Shown here: piece by piece, positions 6,607 to 14,096 of the stretch
Layout of the letters: each line of letters starts with the position of its first letter
Position numbering within the stretch: the stretch's first letter is position 1
Virus record (IMG/VR): IMGVR_UViG_3300001589_000012
Coordinates: 5,304 to 55,580 of that record
Reading direction: 5' to 3' (one strand)
Source: a virus
DNA length: 50,277 nucleotides
Translations under genes and position numbers: made by a program
The notes under the pieces: generated by a model
Databases searched by the model: none
The model's input: the letters and a program-made list of their open reading frames with translations, nothing else
What the model was told of the DNA's origin: nothing

Positions 6607-6655
6607 TTCTGTGTCAACAGTATCCATAACCCTAAATAAAAAGGAGTAGTGAGTT

Positions 6656-6913
6656 ATGAACAGAGAAACAATGGTAGATCAACTTCACCGAGGCGTATGT
6701 ACGGTGGTCTTTGAAAAGAAGGATGGTTCGATGCGAGAGATGCATTGCACACTTCATCCCGATCGTCTTCCCGAACGTCAGCAACTGACGGAAGTTTCTC
6801 CTACCCCAGAGAATCCTGATACTGTCCGTGTCTTCGATACTGATCTCCAAGAGTGGCGATCGTTCCGTGTAGACTCGGTCAATAAGTTTTCCACACCACA
6901 ACTTCTAATTTAA
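6656..6913 (+). CDS. DUF2693-type SH3-like barrel protein
   Basis: An 85-residue protein matching a small family common in T4-like phages: an N-terminal LHRGVCTVVFEKKDG strand pair, REMHCTL, a variable loop, then PDTVRVFD and EWRSFRVDSV. The family is annotated as an SH3 beta-barrel protein; function is not known. AAGGAG at 6640-6645 sits ten bases upstream of ATG 6656. First gene of the P3 operon. Confidence 0.75.
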   Translation: MNRETMVDQLHRGVCTVVFEKKDGSMREMHCTLHPDRLPERQQLTEVSPTPENPDTVRVFDTDLQEWRSFRVDSVNKFSTPQLLI

Positions 6914-6924
6914 GGAGGCCCATT

Positions 6925-7149
6925 ATGGCTGGTAAATTTGTAGGTGTAGACTGGTACGATGGTGACTATGGCGTATTCGAAAAGCATGGGGATAAGTATA
7001 TCCCTGTCAAATTCTCGAAAGAGATTTATGACTGCATTCAATATGTTTGTTGTAGATACGATCACTTAGATACGATTGAAATACCAGAAACAATATCAGA
7101 GATTGCCGCCATGGTAGCCCGTGAATCTATCTTAGAGAATGTTTCGTAA
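6925..7149 (+). CDS. hypothetical protein
   Basis: A 74-residue protein beginning with a compact beta element (GKFVGVDWYDGDYGVFEKHGDKYIP). The core is followed by a CC pair (YVCCRYD) and a C-terminal helix. GGAGG at 6914-6918 supports the start, 11 bases after the previous stop. No family recognised. Confidence 0.75.
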   Translation: MAGKFVGVDWYDGDYGVFEKHGDKYIPVKFSKEIYDCIQYVCCRYDHLDTIEIPETISEIAAMVARESILENVS

Positions 7150-7210
7150 ACATATCCATACAGTCTTTATAGTATGATAAAGTGATGACTGTGATTCAAG
7201 GAGATCACAG

Positions 7211-7453
7211 ATGGCTAAGAAAAAAGATTCGTTTAGTTATCCCGAAGACAGAGATCGTTGGCTAGAAGATCTTATTGAGATCGGCGAAGCCGCGGTCATT
7301 GCTTACGAGAAGTATCTTCTGGATGAAATAGGATACAAAGATCTTGCGAAGGTTATGTTACTCATGAGAGAGAATCTTCCCATGACGAAGGAAACACCAA
7401 GATCGTATAAAGCAAGGCCGAAAGCACGGCGAAAGGAAAAGCGTGATGAGTGA
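7211..7453 (+). CDS. hypothetical basic-tailed protein
   Basis: An 80-residue protein with two helices (LEDLIEIGEAAVIAYEKYLL and a following Leu/Met helix) and a tail almost wholly Lys, Arg and Ala (YKARPKARRKEKRDE), suggesting nucleic-acid contact. AAGGAG at 7197-7202 supports ATG 7211. The next gene overlaps by eight bases. Confidence 0.75.
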   Translation: MAKKKDSFSYPEDRDRWLEDLIEIGEAAVIAYEKYLLDEIGYKDLAKVMLLMRENLPMTKETPRSYKARPKARRKEKRDE

Positions 7454-7751
7454 TTTTAATGGTTACCGACTTCACATTGATATTCCAGTTGGACATGACA
7501 AGGACCGAGCGGTAGAACAGGCGGAAGAAATTATGTCTTCCTTCACTTCCGAGGGAGGGTGGCCTATCATTGACAAAGCCGGTCTCTTGCAGGTGAACTA
7601 CCGTCTCGGTAATGATCTTGATCGGCAGAAGTCAAACTATCTTCGTGTGAATGAGAATGGTCATGTCATGAATAAGAAGTGTAGTATTGTCTTGAGTAAA
7701 GAAGATCCGAATCAAACTGAGTTCGATTTTGCGTCTTCTGATGAGTGTTGA
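7446..7751 (+). CDS. hypothetical protein
   Basis: A 101-residue protein. ATG 7446 is preferred over GTG 7443 (AAAGGA at 7434-7439). It has a mixed alpha/beta appearance with strands YRLHIDIPV and LLQVNYRL and a C-terminal segment TEFDFAS. No named family recognised. It ends eight bases before tRNA-Gln, so they are likely cotranscribed. Confidence 0.72.
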   Translation: MSDFNGYRLHIDIPVGHDKDRAVEQAEEIMSSFTSEGGWPIIDKAGLLQVNYRLGNDLDRQKSNYLRVNENGHVMNKKCSIVLSKEDPNQTEFDFASSDEC

Positions 7752-7759
7752 ATGAGATT

Positions 7760-7830
7760 TGTCCCGTAGTGTAATGGTAGCACTTTTGTTTTTGGTACAA
7801 ACAGTCCTAGTTCGAGTCTAGGCGGGACAG
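7760..7830 (+). tRNA. tRNA-Gln (UUG)
   Basis: Acceptor TGTCCCG pairs with CGGGACA; anticodon stem TTTGT/ACAAA closes loop TTTTGGT, giving anticodon UUG; T-arm CCTAG/CTAGG with loop TTCGAGT. CCA not encoded. Confidence 0.93.
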
Positions 7831-7869
7831 TTATATATAATGATGGTTTCTATACTGTAGGAGATTGTC

Positions 7870-10800
7870 ATGCGTAGAGATTTGAAGCCCTCACTTCGTC
7901 AGGATACCAGTCGGAAGAAAACTCGTCCCACGGATATCGTCAAAGAAATCGTTATCGATGTAGGTGACGATACTGTTCTTCACTATGAGGGCAGTCCATT
8001 GATGAACGGAAATTTAGTTGCTGATCCCGAAAGTGAAAGTTTACACAGCGGGATCGGGACAAATTCGTATGACAATCTACCGTGGCTGGCAATTGGTTTG
8101 GCAACAGACAATGTTGAGGATGCAAACAACGACGTTGTTACGGTGCCAAATACCGAACCCGACCACGTTGACCCGGGATCCCCTCTAGACGGATCGGGTG
8201 GTATTCACCAGCCGCCTTCCGACATTGATGGTATGGATTCTGCTGGATCATCTTCGAAGTTTCCTACTCGAACTGCAATTCTTTTAGATCTCGCGGGCAT
8301 CCCAAACAATGCCATCATCGAATCTGCGGAACTCGAACTGACTGCATTCCCCAACAACCCACCAGATCCTGGCAACGATGTATTTGGTTCTGAGGATGGA
8401 GTTTCTACTTCTGTTTGGCCAAGCGGCGGCGTAGAAGTAGAAGTAATGAATCTCATTGAAGATGTTGATCCGTCTTGCACATGGAACACGAAGAACAATG
8501 TAACAGAAGATTCTCCCTCTGGTAACGCAACATTCCCCGCGTCGGATCAACGCTGGTGGAGACAACCAGAGGGAGTGGTGCCACCCAACGCTATTGGTAT
8601 CGCACAGAACACAAGAAGATCAGACACAGGTGAACCGCTCGAACCAATTGAAGATCAATTGGTGGATACAGGCACAGACGGTGGTCAGGATTTTGGTCAA
8701 GAATACTATGGTCACATAGGATACGGAATTAGCGGCGGTGGTTGTGTAGTAAACACCAATGACGCAAACTCATATCCATCTTTCAATATCAGTTTTGATG
8801 ATTGGGGTGGCTCAGGGACTGGACTGTTTGATGTTGATGTTACGAATCTGGTTCAATACTCTCTTGATAACCAAAACAAGAAGTGTAACTTACTTCTTCG
8901 TGCCAAGAACTGGACAGAGAATGATGCCGCAGCCAATCCCGACGCACAAAGAACATATCCCGAGAATGTAGCAACGATTGAAGAACTAGAATTTGATCGT
9001 GCTTATATTACCAGTCCGTTGGCTTCCAGTGGTGAACTTGATGACTTAGATTCGGACGGTGTTTCCGATGAACCAATCGAAAACGACCAAATCTTGCACG
9101 CAGTTCCAGTCGGTCTTGCCAATGAGGATAGTGTAACCTATACATGGCAAATTGAAGTTCCAGTAGTTTATGAATCACTAAACAATCTCACCTTCAATTT
9201 TCCCGCCAGTGCAGTCGAGGGAAATACGGTAGAAGTTACCAATGTAACTTATCTTGGTGGTGACGGTACAGAGACCACTTCTTATGAGTGGTTCTTGGAT
9301 GGTACACAGGACTCTACCCAAACGAGTTCCTCTTATACAATTCCTGATGCAACTGGTGGATCTGTTGTAGCGGTTAAAGTAACAGTTTCTAATACGACCG
9401 AAGGTGACAGTATTGATGGTACTGAAAACTGTGACATTGCCGCCGATTCGTCCGGAAGTTTCAATCTAACGAAAATTCCTGATACCCCTTCTATTCTTGA
9501 AGGTACTGATGTCAGCGTTCAAATGGATACTATCAGTGGTGTTGGTCAACCAAGTTTTGGAGTTGAATGGAAGAAGGACTTTACTGTATTGAAGACTGAA
9601 TCAGTAACACCAAATCCTTCTGGTGTTGCAATATCGACTATTACCGCTCCTCTTGTTAGTGGTGGAGCGCCTCTTCTCAAATATTCGGTGCAGATGTTCG
9701 ATGGTGCGGTTGCGATAGGCGCGGCTGTAACTGGACAGTGGGGGATCAGTGACACACCGGCGGTGCCACGACCTGCAATATTGAACGGCAGTTACAAACT
9801 AGATAATGTTTCCGTTTGTCCGAACTACCGAAGTTCCGATTCTAGCCACCCAACCTACAACGAAGAGGCAGATAATGACACCAGTGACGGTGGTAGTCGT
9901 CAAATCACTCTCGATTGGTATGAAGAACCCATTTTGGCTGGTTGTGATCTGACTATCCTTGATGAACCTTCATTGTCTCAGACTCACGATGGAACCGTTT
10001 ACGACTTCGGTGTTCCGTTCGGTTACTGGAGAACTGACGGAAACGTTCAGAAGTTGACAGATACTACAACAGATCCATCGGGTCTGACAAAATACGATGA
10101 CATCGGAGACGGCTTCATCATTAGTTTACTTTCGGGCGGTGACGGGAATCCTGTAAAATTAAGAAGTAGTATTACCAATTCCGCCAATCTTGGTAATGGT
10201 TTTGGTTTATCTCAGATAGTGCATATGATCACAAGAAATGGTGCGAATGGTAGATCGGTCGAACCCACTGGTGGACAGACAGAACGTTGGGGTGATTGTG
10301 CTGTTTGGTTGCCTGGATTCTCAAATGTTGACGATAACGGATGGATTATCATGACACCGGTGTCAAAGGTGGCAAAGTTCTACAATGGATCCCCGCCCGA
10401 CCCGCATGACAATAAAAAATACCGAACTCACGATCGAGAAGAGGTAGATGATGAGACTACGGTCGGGTGGAAAATAAAAATAGGACCAAGTAATGCGACC
10501 GATGCTAGAGAGTTTTGGCAAAGTATGACGCCGATGGAGTCTTTAGACAGAACCGATTTTGGTAATTTCACGGACGCGGGACCGATAAATTCTAACGACG
10601 AGAACAGTAAAAATATTCACATCAATTTTTATACTAGGGATATTCCCGAGACCGTTGATGCCTCCTCTACGGGAAATGATTGGGCTAGTGTAATTGCTAC
10701 CGCTGTTCCCTCGACGGGTGGTGGTCCGAGTTCGGATGTGATTCCTCTGATTACTGCATTCGTGGAGAACTCTAAGCATGCTTTGACATTCATACCAAAT

Positions 10801-11373
10801 GGTACTCCCGCTAGCGGAAGTGGGAACGAACTTCTCCAACAGGCTCTCAGTAATCTTACGGTGACAAGCCTTCATGGATCGTTAGCACTTGGTGATAAAA
10901 ATAATGATGAGGCTTTTGCTCTTATCTTTGGAAAATATATTGTGCTGAGAGTAGAACCCACCGCCAACGTGGACACCGACGATGATGGTGTGATTGATAT
11001 CGTGCAGGGTGATACTTTAAGTTACTATACTCACTACATGGGTCTTGACACATATGACAATTCGAACAATACAGGACCAGAATTTGCATGGTTCAGTTAC
11101 AAAAAGTTAGATGGATCTAATTGGTCATTGATTGGGTATAGGACGGGAAATCAAATAACGAATCCATCGGGTTCTGGAGATGCCATTTACCTAGAACACA
11201 TGTATTTCAATGCAGGCACGGGTCTAGGTGGTCCAGGCGAGGAGTATGTGCAGCCAGATGTTCAACATGTTTTATATGTGTTTGATACAAGAGCAGAATT
11301 CGAAACCGCCATTCCCTCTAACCAAAGAGACATAAACGCCTGGGACGCGACAAATGGTGTAGAATTTCCATAA
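7870..11373 (+). CDS. large DNRLRE / Ig-like domain protein, probable virion or adhesin protein
   Basis: A 1167-residue modular protein. Residues about 125-360 follow the DNRLRE pattern of beta-sandwich surface proteins: TRTAILLDLAGIPNNA, ESAELELTAF, CTWNTKN and FDVDVTNLVQYSL. Residues about 437-525 form an Ig-like fold (EGNTVEVTNVTY, YEWFLDG, GGSVVAVKVTVSN), followed by a second such module to about 630. Calcium-loop-like DLDSDGVSDE (near 391) and DTDDDGVID (near 1035) resemble thrombospondin type 3 or dockerin loops. No signal peptide or transmembrane anchor. It has its own AGGAG site and lies alone between two tRNAs, far from the tail operon. Host-surface binding or decoration is inference. 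Confidence 0.65.
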   Translation: MRRDLKPSLRQDTSRKKTRPTDIVKEIVIDVGDDTVLHYEGSPLMNGNLVADPESESLHSGIGTNSYDNLPWLAIGLATDNVEDANNDVVTVPNTEPDHVDPGSPLDGSGGIHQPPSDIDGMDSAGSSSKFPTRTAILLDLAGIPNNAIIESAELELTAFPNNPPDPGNDVFGSEDGVSTSVWPSGGVEVEVMNLIEDVDPSCTWNTKNNVTEDSPSGNATFPASDQRWWRQPEGVVPPNAIGIAQNTRRSDTGEPLEPIEDQLVDTGTDGGQDFGQEYYGHIGYGISGGGCVVNTNDANSYPSFNISFDDWGGSGTGLFDVDVTNLVQYSLDNQNKKCNLLLRAKNWTENDAAANPDAQRTYPENVATIEELEFDRAYITSPLASSGELDDLDSDGVSDEPIENDQILHAVPVGLANEDSVTYTWQIEVPVVYESLNNLTFNFPASAVEGNTVEVTNVTYLGGDGTETTSYEWFLDGTQDSTQTSSSYTIPDATGGSVVAVKVTVSNTTEGDSIDGTENCDIAADSSGSFNLTKIPDTPSILEGTDVSVQMDTISGVGQPSFGVEWKKDFTVLKTESVTPNPSGVAISTITAPLVSGGAPLLKYSVQMFDGAVAIGAAVTGQWGISDTPAVPRPAILNGSYKLDNVSVCPNYRSSDSSHPTYNEEADNDTSDGGSRQITLDWYEEPILAGCDLTILDEPSLSQTHDGTVYDFGVPFGYWRTDGNVQKLTDTTTDPSGLTKYDDIGDGFIISLLSGGDGNPVKLRSSITNSANLGNGFGLSQIVHMITRNGANGRSVEPTGGQTERWGDCAVWLPGFSNVDDNGWIIMTPVSKVAKFYNGSPPDPHDNKKYRTHDREEVDDETTVGWKIKIGPSNATDAREFWQSMTPMESLDRTDFGNFTDAGPINSNDENSKNIHINFYTRDIPETVDASSTGNDWASVIATAVPSTGGGPSSDVIPLITAFVENSKHALTFIPNGTPASGSGNELLQQALSNLTVTSLHGSLALGDKNNDEAFALIFGKYIVLRVEPTANVDTDDDGVIDIVQGDTLSYYTHYMGLDTYDNSNNTGPEFAWFSYKKLDGSNWSLIGYRTGNQITNPSGSGDAIYLEHMYFNAGTGLGGPGEEYVQPDVQHVLYVFDTRAEFETAIPSNQRDINAWDATNGVEFP

Positions 11374-11378
11374 ACTAC

Positions 11379-11406
11379 TTGACAAGCACGATCTGTATAC
11401 TATAAT
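11379..11406 (+). promoter_or_regulatory. sigma70-type promoter P4
   Basis: TTGACA 11379-11384 and TATAAT 11401-11406, 16-base spacer. Located five bases after the stop of the 1167-residue protein. The tRNA-like element begins about 11 bases after the -10 box, so its 5' end nearly coincides with the start of transcription. Confidence 0.9.
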
Positions 11407-11416
11407 TCATATGTGA

Positions 11417-11489
11417 GGGTTGGAAGCGGATGGCATCAGCAGTAACGCTTATAACGTTATTTTCGGGAGTTCGAGTCTCCCCCAACTCA
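11417..11489 (+). tRNA. tRNA-Ile (UAU)-like, with degenerate D-arm
   Basis: Acceptor GGGTTGG pairs with CCAACTC (one G-T), anticodon stem TAACG/CGTTA closes loop CTTATAA (anticodon UAU), and T-arm GGGAG/CTCCC closes TTCGAGT. The D-arm is poor: only two convincing pairs (GC/GC) and no standard AG/GGT pattern, and position 8 is A, not T. Total length is 73, as for a normal tRNA. Either a diverged functional tRNA reading AUA or one losing function. Confidence 0.65.
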
Positions 11490-11505
11490 TTGGAGATTTT
11501 TTATC

Positions 11506-11874
11506 ATGGAACGAGAACCAACAATCTATGTTGCGGGACCCATGCGTGGGTTCGAGAACTACAACTATCCTGCCTTTGACCGTTGCGCCCGTGTGCTTCT
11601 GGAGCAGGGATGGCATGTAATCAATCCAGCAGAACTTGATCGTGAGCAGGGCAAACCTACTTCGCCCTCTTACGACTTTGATCCAGACAACTGTTACGAG
11701 GACCATGAGTTTATGCGTGCCGCTTTGAAGCGAGACATGGATTCTATCTGTGATCAGTGTACGGCAATCTATATGATGTCTGGTTGGGAGAAGAGTAGAG
11801 GCGCAAACGCCGAACTTGCCCTGGCCCGAGCATTGGGTATCAAAGTTTACTATGAGGCACCACTCCCGAAATGA
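11506..11874 (+). CDS. DUF4406 nucleoside-deoxyribosyltransferase-like protein
   Basis: A 122-residue Rossmann-like protein of the DUF4406 family, related to nucleoside 2-deoxyribosyltransferases. Markers are IYVAGPMRG at residues 7-15, the helix FDRCARVLLEQGWHVINPAE, and RDMDSICDQCTAIYMMSGWEKSRG followed by NAELALARALGIKV, where the Glu would be the nucleophile equivalent in the family. Probable role: nucleotide metabolism or NAD/nucleoside sensing; the reaction is not established. TTGGAG at 11490-11495 lies just after the tRNA. The next gene overlaps by four bases. Confidence 0.78.
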   Translation: MEREPTIYVAGPMRGFENYNYPAFDRCARVLLEQGWHVINPAELDREQGKPTSPSYDFDPDNCYEDHEFMRAALKRDMDSICDQCTAIYMMSGWEKSRGANAELALARALGIKVYYEAPLPK

Positions 11875-12488
11875 ATATCTTTGCATTACATACGTCACCG
11901 TACCAAGCAGCCAGAGAGATGTGCGACAAGCATGTTGTCAAGATGCCTGTTGAGACGGCACAAATGCTTTCCACTATTCACCGTATGCTCGATGGAGATC
12001 CTTATGTCGGTTACGCTAAGAATGGTCGCCGCCTTCAGCGGTGGCGACACCACACTGATGCCCCTAGTGGTGATGTGCTATATCGTGCTACTATGATGAA
12101 TCATCCCTGCACCATTTGGGCAAGGGAGACACTAGGTAACTATCGCTGGCTAGCGACTCATGGTATCGCTCTCTGTGACGAGTACACACGACGCTACGGA
12201 CGCACACATGGATCCAGAGAGGTTCTAGAGTACTGCAAGGAAACGGAACCAGAGAACCTTCGTGTGGATCACAGACAGACTCCGTTCCCGCAAGCGATGC
12301 CCGATCACTGCAAGGTAATGGGCAATGCGGTTGCTGCCTACAAGAAGTATTATGTGGCAGAGAAGAGACGATTTGCCACATGGAAGCAACCAGCAGAAAT
12401 GCCTAAGTGGTTTGATCAGGCTTGTTTTCAAGAAGACTGCCTAAAAAGAGTTGACAAGATTCTTGAGAAAACCATTCAAGACAGTTGA
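11871..12488 (+). CDS. pyrimidine dimer DNA glycosylase-like protein (PF03013 type)
   Basis: A 205-residue protein resembling the phage family annotated as pyrimidine-dimer glycosylase/endonuclease V. Conserved elements are MNIFALHTSPYQAA, MCDKHVVKMPVETAQML, then NHPCTIWARETLGNYRWLATHGIALCDEYTRRYG, and a C-terminal KYYVAEKRRFATWK. In that family the N-terminal region supplies the Schiff-base chemistry that cuts UV-damaged DNA; I infer repair of phage DNA in sunlit water. It is longer than T4 DenV (138 aa) and only distantly similar, so activity is unproven. Coupled to the DUF4406 gene through ATGA. The stop TGA lies within the next -35 box. Confidence 0.65.
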   Translation: MNIFALHTSPYQAAREMCDKHVVKMPVETAQMLSTIHRMLDGDPYVGYAKNGRRLQRWRHHTDAPSGDVLYRATMMNHPCTIWARETLGNYRWLATHGIALCDEYTRRYGRTHGSREVLEYCKETEPENLRVDHRQTPFPQAMPDHCKVMGNAVAAYKKYYVAEKRRFATWKQPAEMPKWFDQACFQEDCLKRVDKILEKTIQDS

Positions 12489-12512
12489 CAAACTAGACGA
12501 TGATGATATAAT
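12485..12512 (+). promoter_or_regulatory. sigma70-type promoter P5, -35 box over a stop codon
   Basis: TTGACA 12485-12490 contains the stop TGA (12486-12488) of the upstream gene; TATAAT 12507-12512; 16-base spacer. It transcribes the structured region and tRNA-Lys downstream. Confidence 0.9.
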
Positions 12513-12609
12513 AGAGACTCACCAACGGAGACAGTGATGATCTGGAAACCTAAACACAATTGACTATGTTTGATTTAGCCTTTACTATAATAATGTATAT
12601 TACACTATA
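12513..12609 (+). other. AT-rich leader with possible second promoter
   Basis: No gene is seen. A TTGACT at 12560-12565 and TATAAT at 12586-12591 are 20 bases apart, too far for a good promoter. An eight-codon frame at 12536 is not supported. Confidence 0.3.
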
Positions 12610-12720
12610 GGCGCCGCTGGTACTAATCCCAGCCTGAGATCGATCGACTTTCTCAGAACAGCAAACAGGCATCCAAGTTTAGGGATCTTAGGTCAAACCC
12701 TGGCGTTACGCGGACTCGCC
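12610..12720 (+). ncRNA. candidate structured RNA upstream of tRNA-Lys
   Basis: A roughly 111-base non-coding stretch with nested complementarity. GGCG (12610-12613) and CCGC (12614-12617) can pair with CGCC (12717-12720) and GCGG (12710-12713) to close it. Inside are hairpins CTGG/CCAG (12617-12620 with 12629-12632) and CTGAGA/TCTCAG (12634-12639 with 12651-12656). A local GGCG/CGCC hairpin at 12702-12720 competes with the closing helix. It could be a processed leader, a regulator or a diverged cis-RNA; no Rfam family is recognised. Confidence 0.45.
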
Positions 12721-12731
12721 ACCCGCACACT

Positions 12732-12804
12732 GGCTCTGTAACTCAATTGGTAGAGTAGCGGCCTTTTAAGCCGAACGTTCTGGGTTCGAGTCCCAGCGGA
12801 GCCA
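12732..12804 (+). tRNA. tRNA-Lys (UUU), second copy
   Basis: Acceptor GGCTCTG pairs with CGGAGCC, anticodon loop CTTTTAA, T-loop TTCGAGT. It shares the D-arm and anticodon arm with the tRNA at 198 (one base difference over about 35) but has a different acceptor and T-stem. Confidence 0.95.
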
Positions 12805-12821
12805 TTATGGAGAACACTCAA

Positions 12822-13007
12822 ATGAAGGAATCTGAACTCGTGAATTTCCCCGTGAACATGCAACTGCCACAAGAACATCTCGATATTCTTATTGATGCGG
12901 CGACCGAGAATAACATCTCGGCAGAACAGTACGCGAAGCAAATCGTGATGAACTTTATTGCGAAAAACTACCCCAAAGGGTTGACAAACCGTTCAACCAC
13001 TGTATAA
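12822..13007 (+). CDS. small helical protein, possible ribbon-helix-helix type
   Basis: A 61-residue protein. GGAG at 12809-12812 favours ATG 12822; ATG 12807, two bases after the tRNA, is the longer alternative. The segment VNMQLPQEHLDILIDAATENNISAEQ resembles the strand-helix-helix layout of small RHH regulators, which is suggestive only. Its 3' end carries the whole next promoter (12981-13008), so transcription of the next gene starts inside this one. Confidence 0.6.
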   Translation: MKESELVNFPVNMQLPQEHLDILIDAATENNISAEQYAKQIVMNFIAKNYPKGLTNRSTTV

Positions 13008-13008
13008 T
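12981..13008 (+). promoter_or_regulatory. sigma70-type promoter P6
   Basis: TTGACA 12981-12986 and TATAAT 13003-13008, 16-base spacer, inside the end of the preceding gene. The -10 box overlaps that gene's stop codon. Confidence 0.92.
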
Positions 13009-13018
13009 ATACAAAGTC

Positions 13019-13071
13019 GAGTCAAGGAACACGGATGCGATTCCAAGACTCTTAACCTTAAACAAGCATCC
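13019..13071 (+). promoter_or_regulatory. possible H-type pseudoknot in the leader of the HTH gene
   Basis: GAGTC (13019-13023) pairs with GACTC (13047-13051). GGATGC (13033-13038), in the loop of that stem, pairs with GCATCC (13066-13071) downstream. This is the crossed order of an H-type pseudoknot, ending six bases before the GGAG of gene 13091. A translational operator is inferred. Confidence 0.45.
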
Positions 13072-13090
13072 ACAACTGGAGCATTGTGTT

Positions 13091-13360
13091 ATGAACAACA
13101 CTCTCACCAAGAAGCGCCGTGTCATCAACTACCTCGCCAGCGGCAAGGGACTCACCCCGAACGAAGCCAAGAGCCGCTTCGGTGTCGGTAACCTCCGAGC
13201 CACCATCAGCGACATTCGTTCGCAGGTTGAGGCGTTCGGTAACTGGGAAATCACCAGCCAGTCCACCGCTACGGGCATGACCCGTTACTTCATGGAGGAT
13301 ACCCATCCTGGCAGTCGAACCTACGGTTACGACGCCGAAGGTAACCGCTACTCTCTCTGA
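13091..13360 (+). CDS. helix-turn-helix protein (HTH_39-like)
   Basis: An 89-residue DNA-binding candidate. Residues 7-45 fit the small helix-turn-helix family that occurs in phages: RRVINYLASGKGLTPNEAKSRFG, then NLRATISDIRSQ. The C-terminal part (VEAFGNWEITSQ, then TRYFMED) is a likely wing. GGAG at 13078-13081 supports the start. It has its own promoter and a strong terminator, so it is monocistronic, with a structured leader that may allow autoregulation. Target unknown. Confidence 0.75.
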   Translation: MNNTLTKKRRVINYLASGKGLTPNEAKSRFGVGNLRATISDIRSQVEAFGNWEITSQSTATGMTRYFMEDTHPGSRTYGYDAEGNRYSL

Positions 13361-13379
13361 TATTCAGAACGAGTAGTAC

Positions 13380-13418
13380 GGGAGCCAGATGTCGGAGGGG
13401 CATCTGGCTCCCTCTTTA
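13380..13418 (+). terminator. intrinsic terminator after HTH gene
   Basis: A perfect 12-base stem, GGGAGCCAGATG with CATCTGGCTCCC, and a nine-base loop, followed by TCTTTA. The T-run is short but the stem is very stable. tRNA-Gly begins two bases later. Confidence 0.85.
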
Positions 13419-13419
13419 T

Positions 13420-13491
13420 GCGGGTGTAACTCAATGGTAGAGTGTTAGATTTCCAATCTAAATGTTGACGGTTCGAGTCCGTTCACCCGCT
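13420..13491 (+). tRNA. tRNA-Gly (UCC)
   Basis: Acceptor GCGGGTG/CACCCGC, D-stem ACTC/GAGT, anticodon stem TTAGA/TCTAA with loop TTTCCAA, T-loop TTCGAGT. Discriminator T, CCA not encoded. Confidence 0.95.
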
Positions 13492-13493
13492 TT

Positions 13494-14093
13494 ATGAAAA
13501 GTGATTTCATTATTGATCCGATCGGCAAGAAAGATGCGGAGGGCTTGCTCCTTCAGTATCACTATCTCAAGGATCACTCTAAAGGTTTCAAGTCTGGATA
13601 CAATTATGGACTATTCAAAGACGAACCAATCTCATCAGAAGGAAGTCTTGGGGTATGTATTTTCACGGGACTACCAGTTCCCGAATTGGCCCAGTCAGCC
13701 TTCGGATTACAACGTGATCAACAGGACGGGCTTTTTGAACTTAGCAGGTTGTGTCTGCACCCATCCATCCAACGAAGTGAAAAAAATATGGCGACATGGT
13801 TCGTTTCGAGATGTCTGCGAAGGTTGCGACAGACAACTATGGTTAGAGCGGTCCTGAGTTACGCAGACGCCGACTATCACCAAGGAACCGTTTATAGAGC
13901 AGCAAATTTTGATTACTATGGAATGACGGCCCCGAAGAAAGACTTCTGGATCAAACAGGAAGACGGATCATTCGTCAAGCATAGTAGAGGTAAGATGAGC
14001 GGACTCGATGGAGAGTGGCGCGATAGAAGCAGGAAGCATCGCTTCCTCATGGTTTATGATAAGACTTTGAATGTTCTTTGGAACAAGGAGTAG
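13494..14093 (+). CDS. Mom-like DNA-modification protein (GNAT fold)
   Basis: A 199-residue protein resembling the Mu Mom family, acyltransferase-fold enzymes that modify adenine in phage DNA to resist host restriction. Supporting segments: FELSRLCLHP (residues 81-90), the helix ATWFVSRCLRRLRQ, then AVLSYADADYHQGTVYRAANFDYYG (119-143), the core of the fold, and a basic C-terminus ending FLMVYDK. Length is slightly below Mu Mom (about 230-240 aa). No Com-like zinc-finger activator is adjacent. Start ATG 13494 is two bases after tRNA-Gly and has no independent ribosome site, so translation may be weak or depend on processing. The chemistry is inferred from family resemblance. Confidence 0.65.
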   Translation: MKSDFIIDPIGKKDAEGLLLQYHYLKDHSKGFKSGYNYGLFKDEPISSEGSLGVCIFTGLPVPELAQSAFGLQRDQQDGLFELSRLCLHPSIQRSEKNMATWFVSRCLRRLRQTTMVRAVLSYADADYHQGTVYRAANFDYYGMTAPKKDFWIKQEDGSFVKHSRGKMSGLDGEWRDRSRKHRFLMVYDKTLNVLWNKE

Positions 14094-14096
14094 AAC

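Noticed and set aside
7831-7869. Promoter at TATATAAT upstream of the 1167-residue protein
   Set aside because: No -35-like box at the expected distance; it would lie inside tRNA-Gln and does not match.
12536-12562. Eight-codon frame MIWKPKHN as a leader peptide
   Set aside because: It has no clear ribosome site, no attenuator-like hairpin tied to it and no regulatory codon run.
12560-12591. Second promoter TTGACT/TATAAT
   Set aside because: The 20-base spacer is too long, and every other promoter here uses 16.
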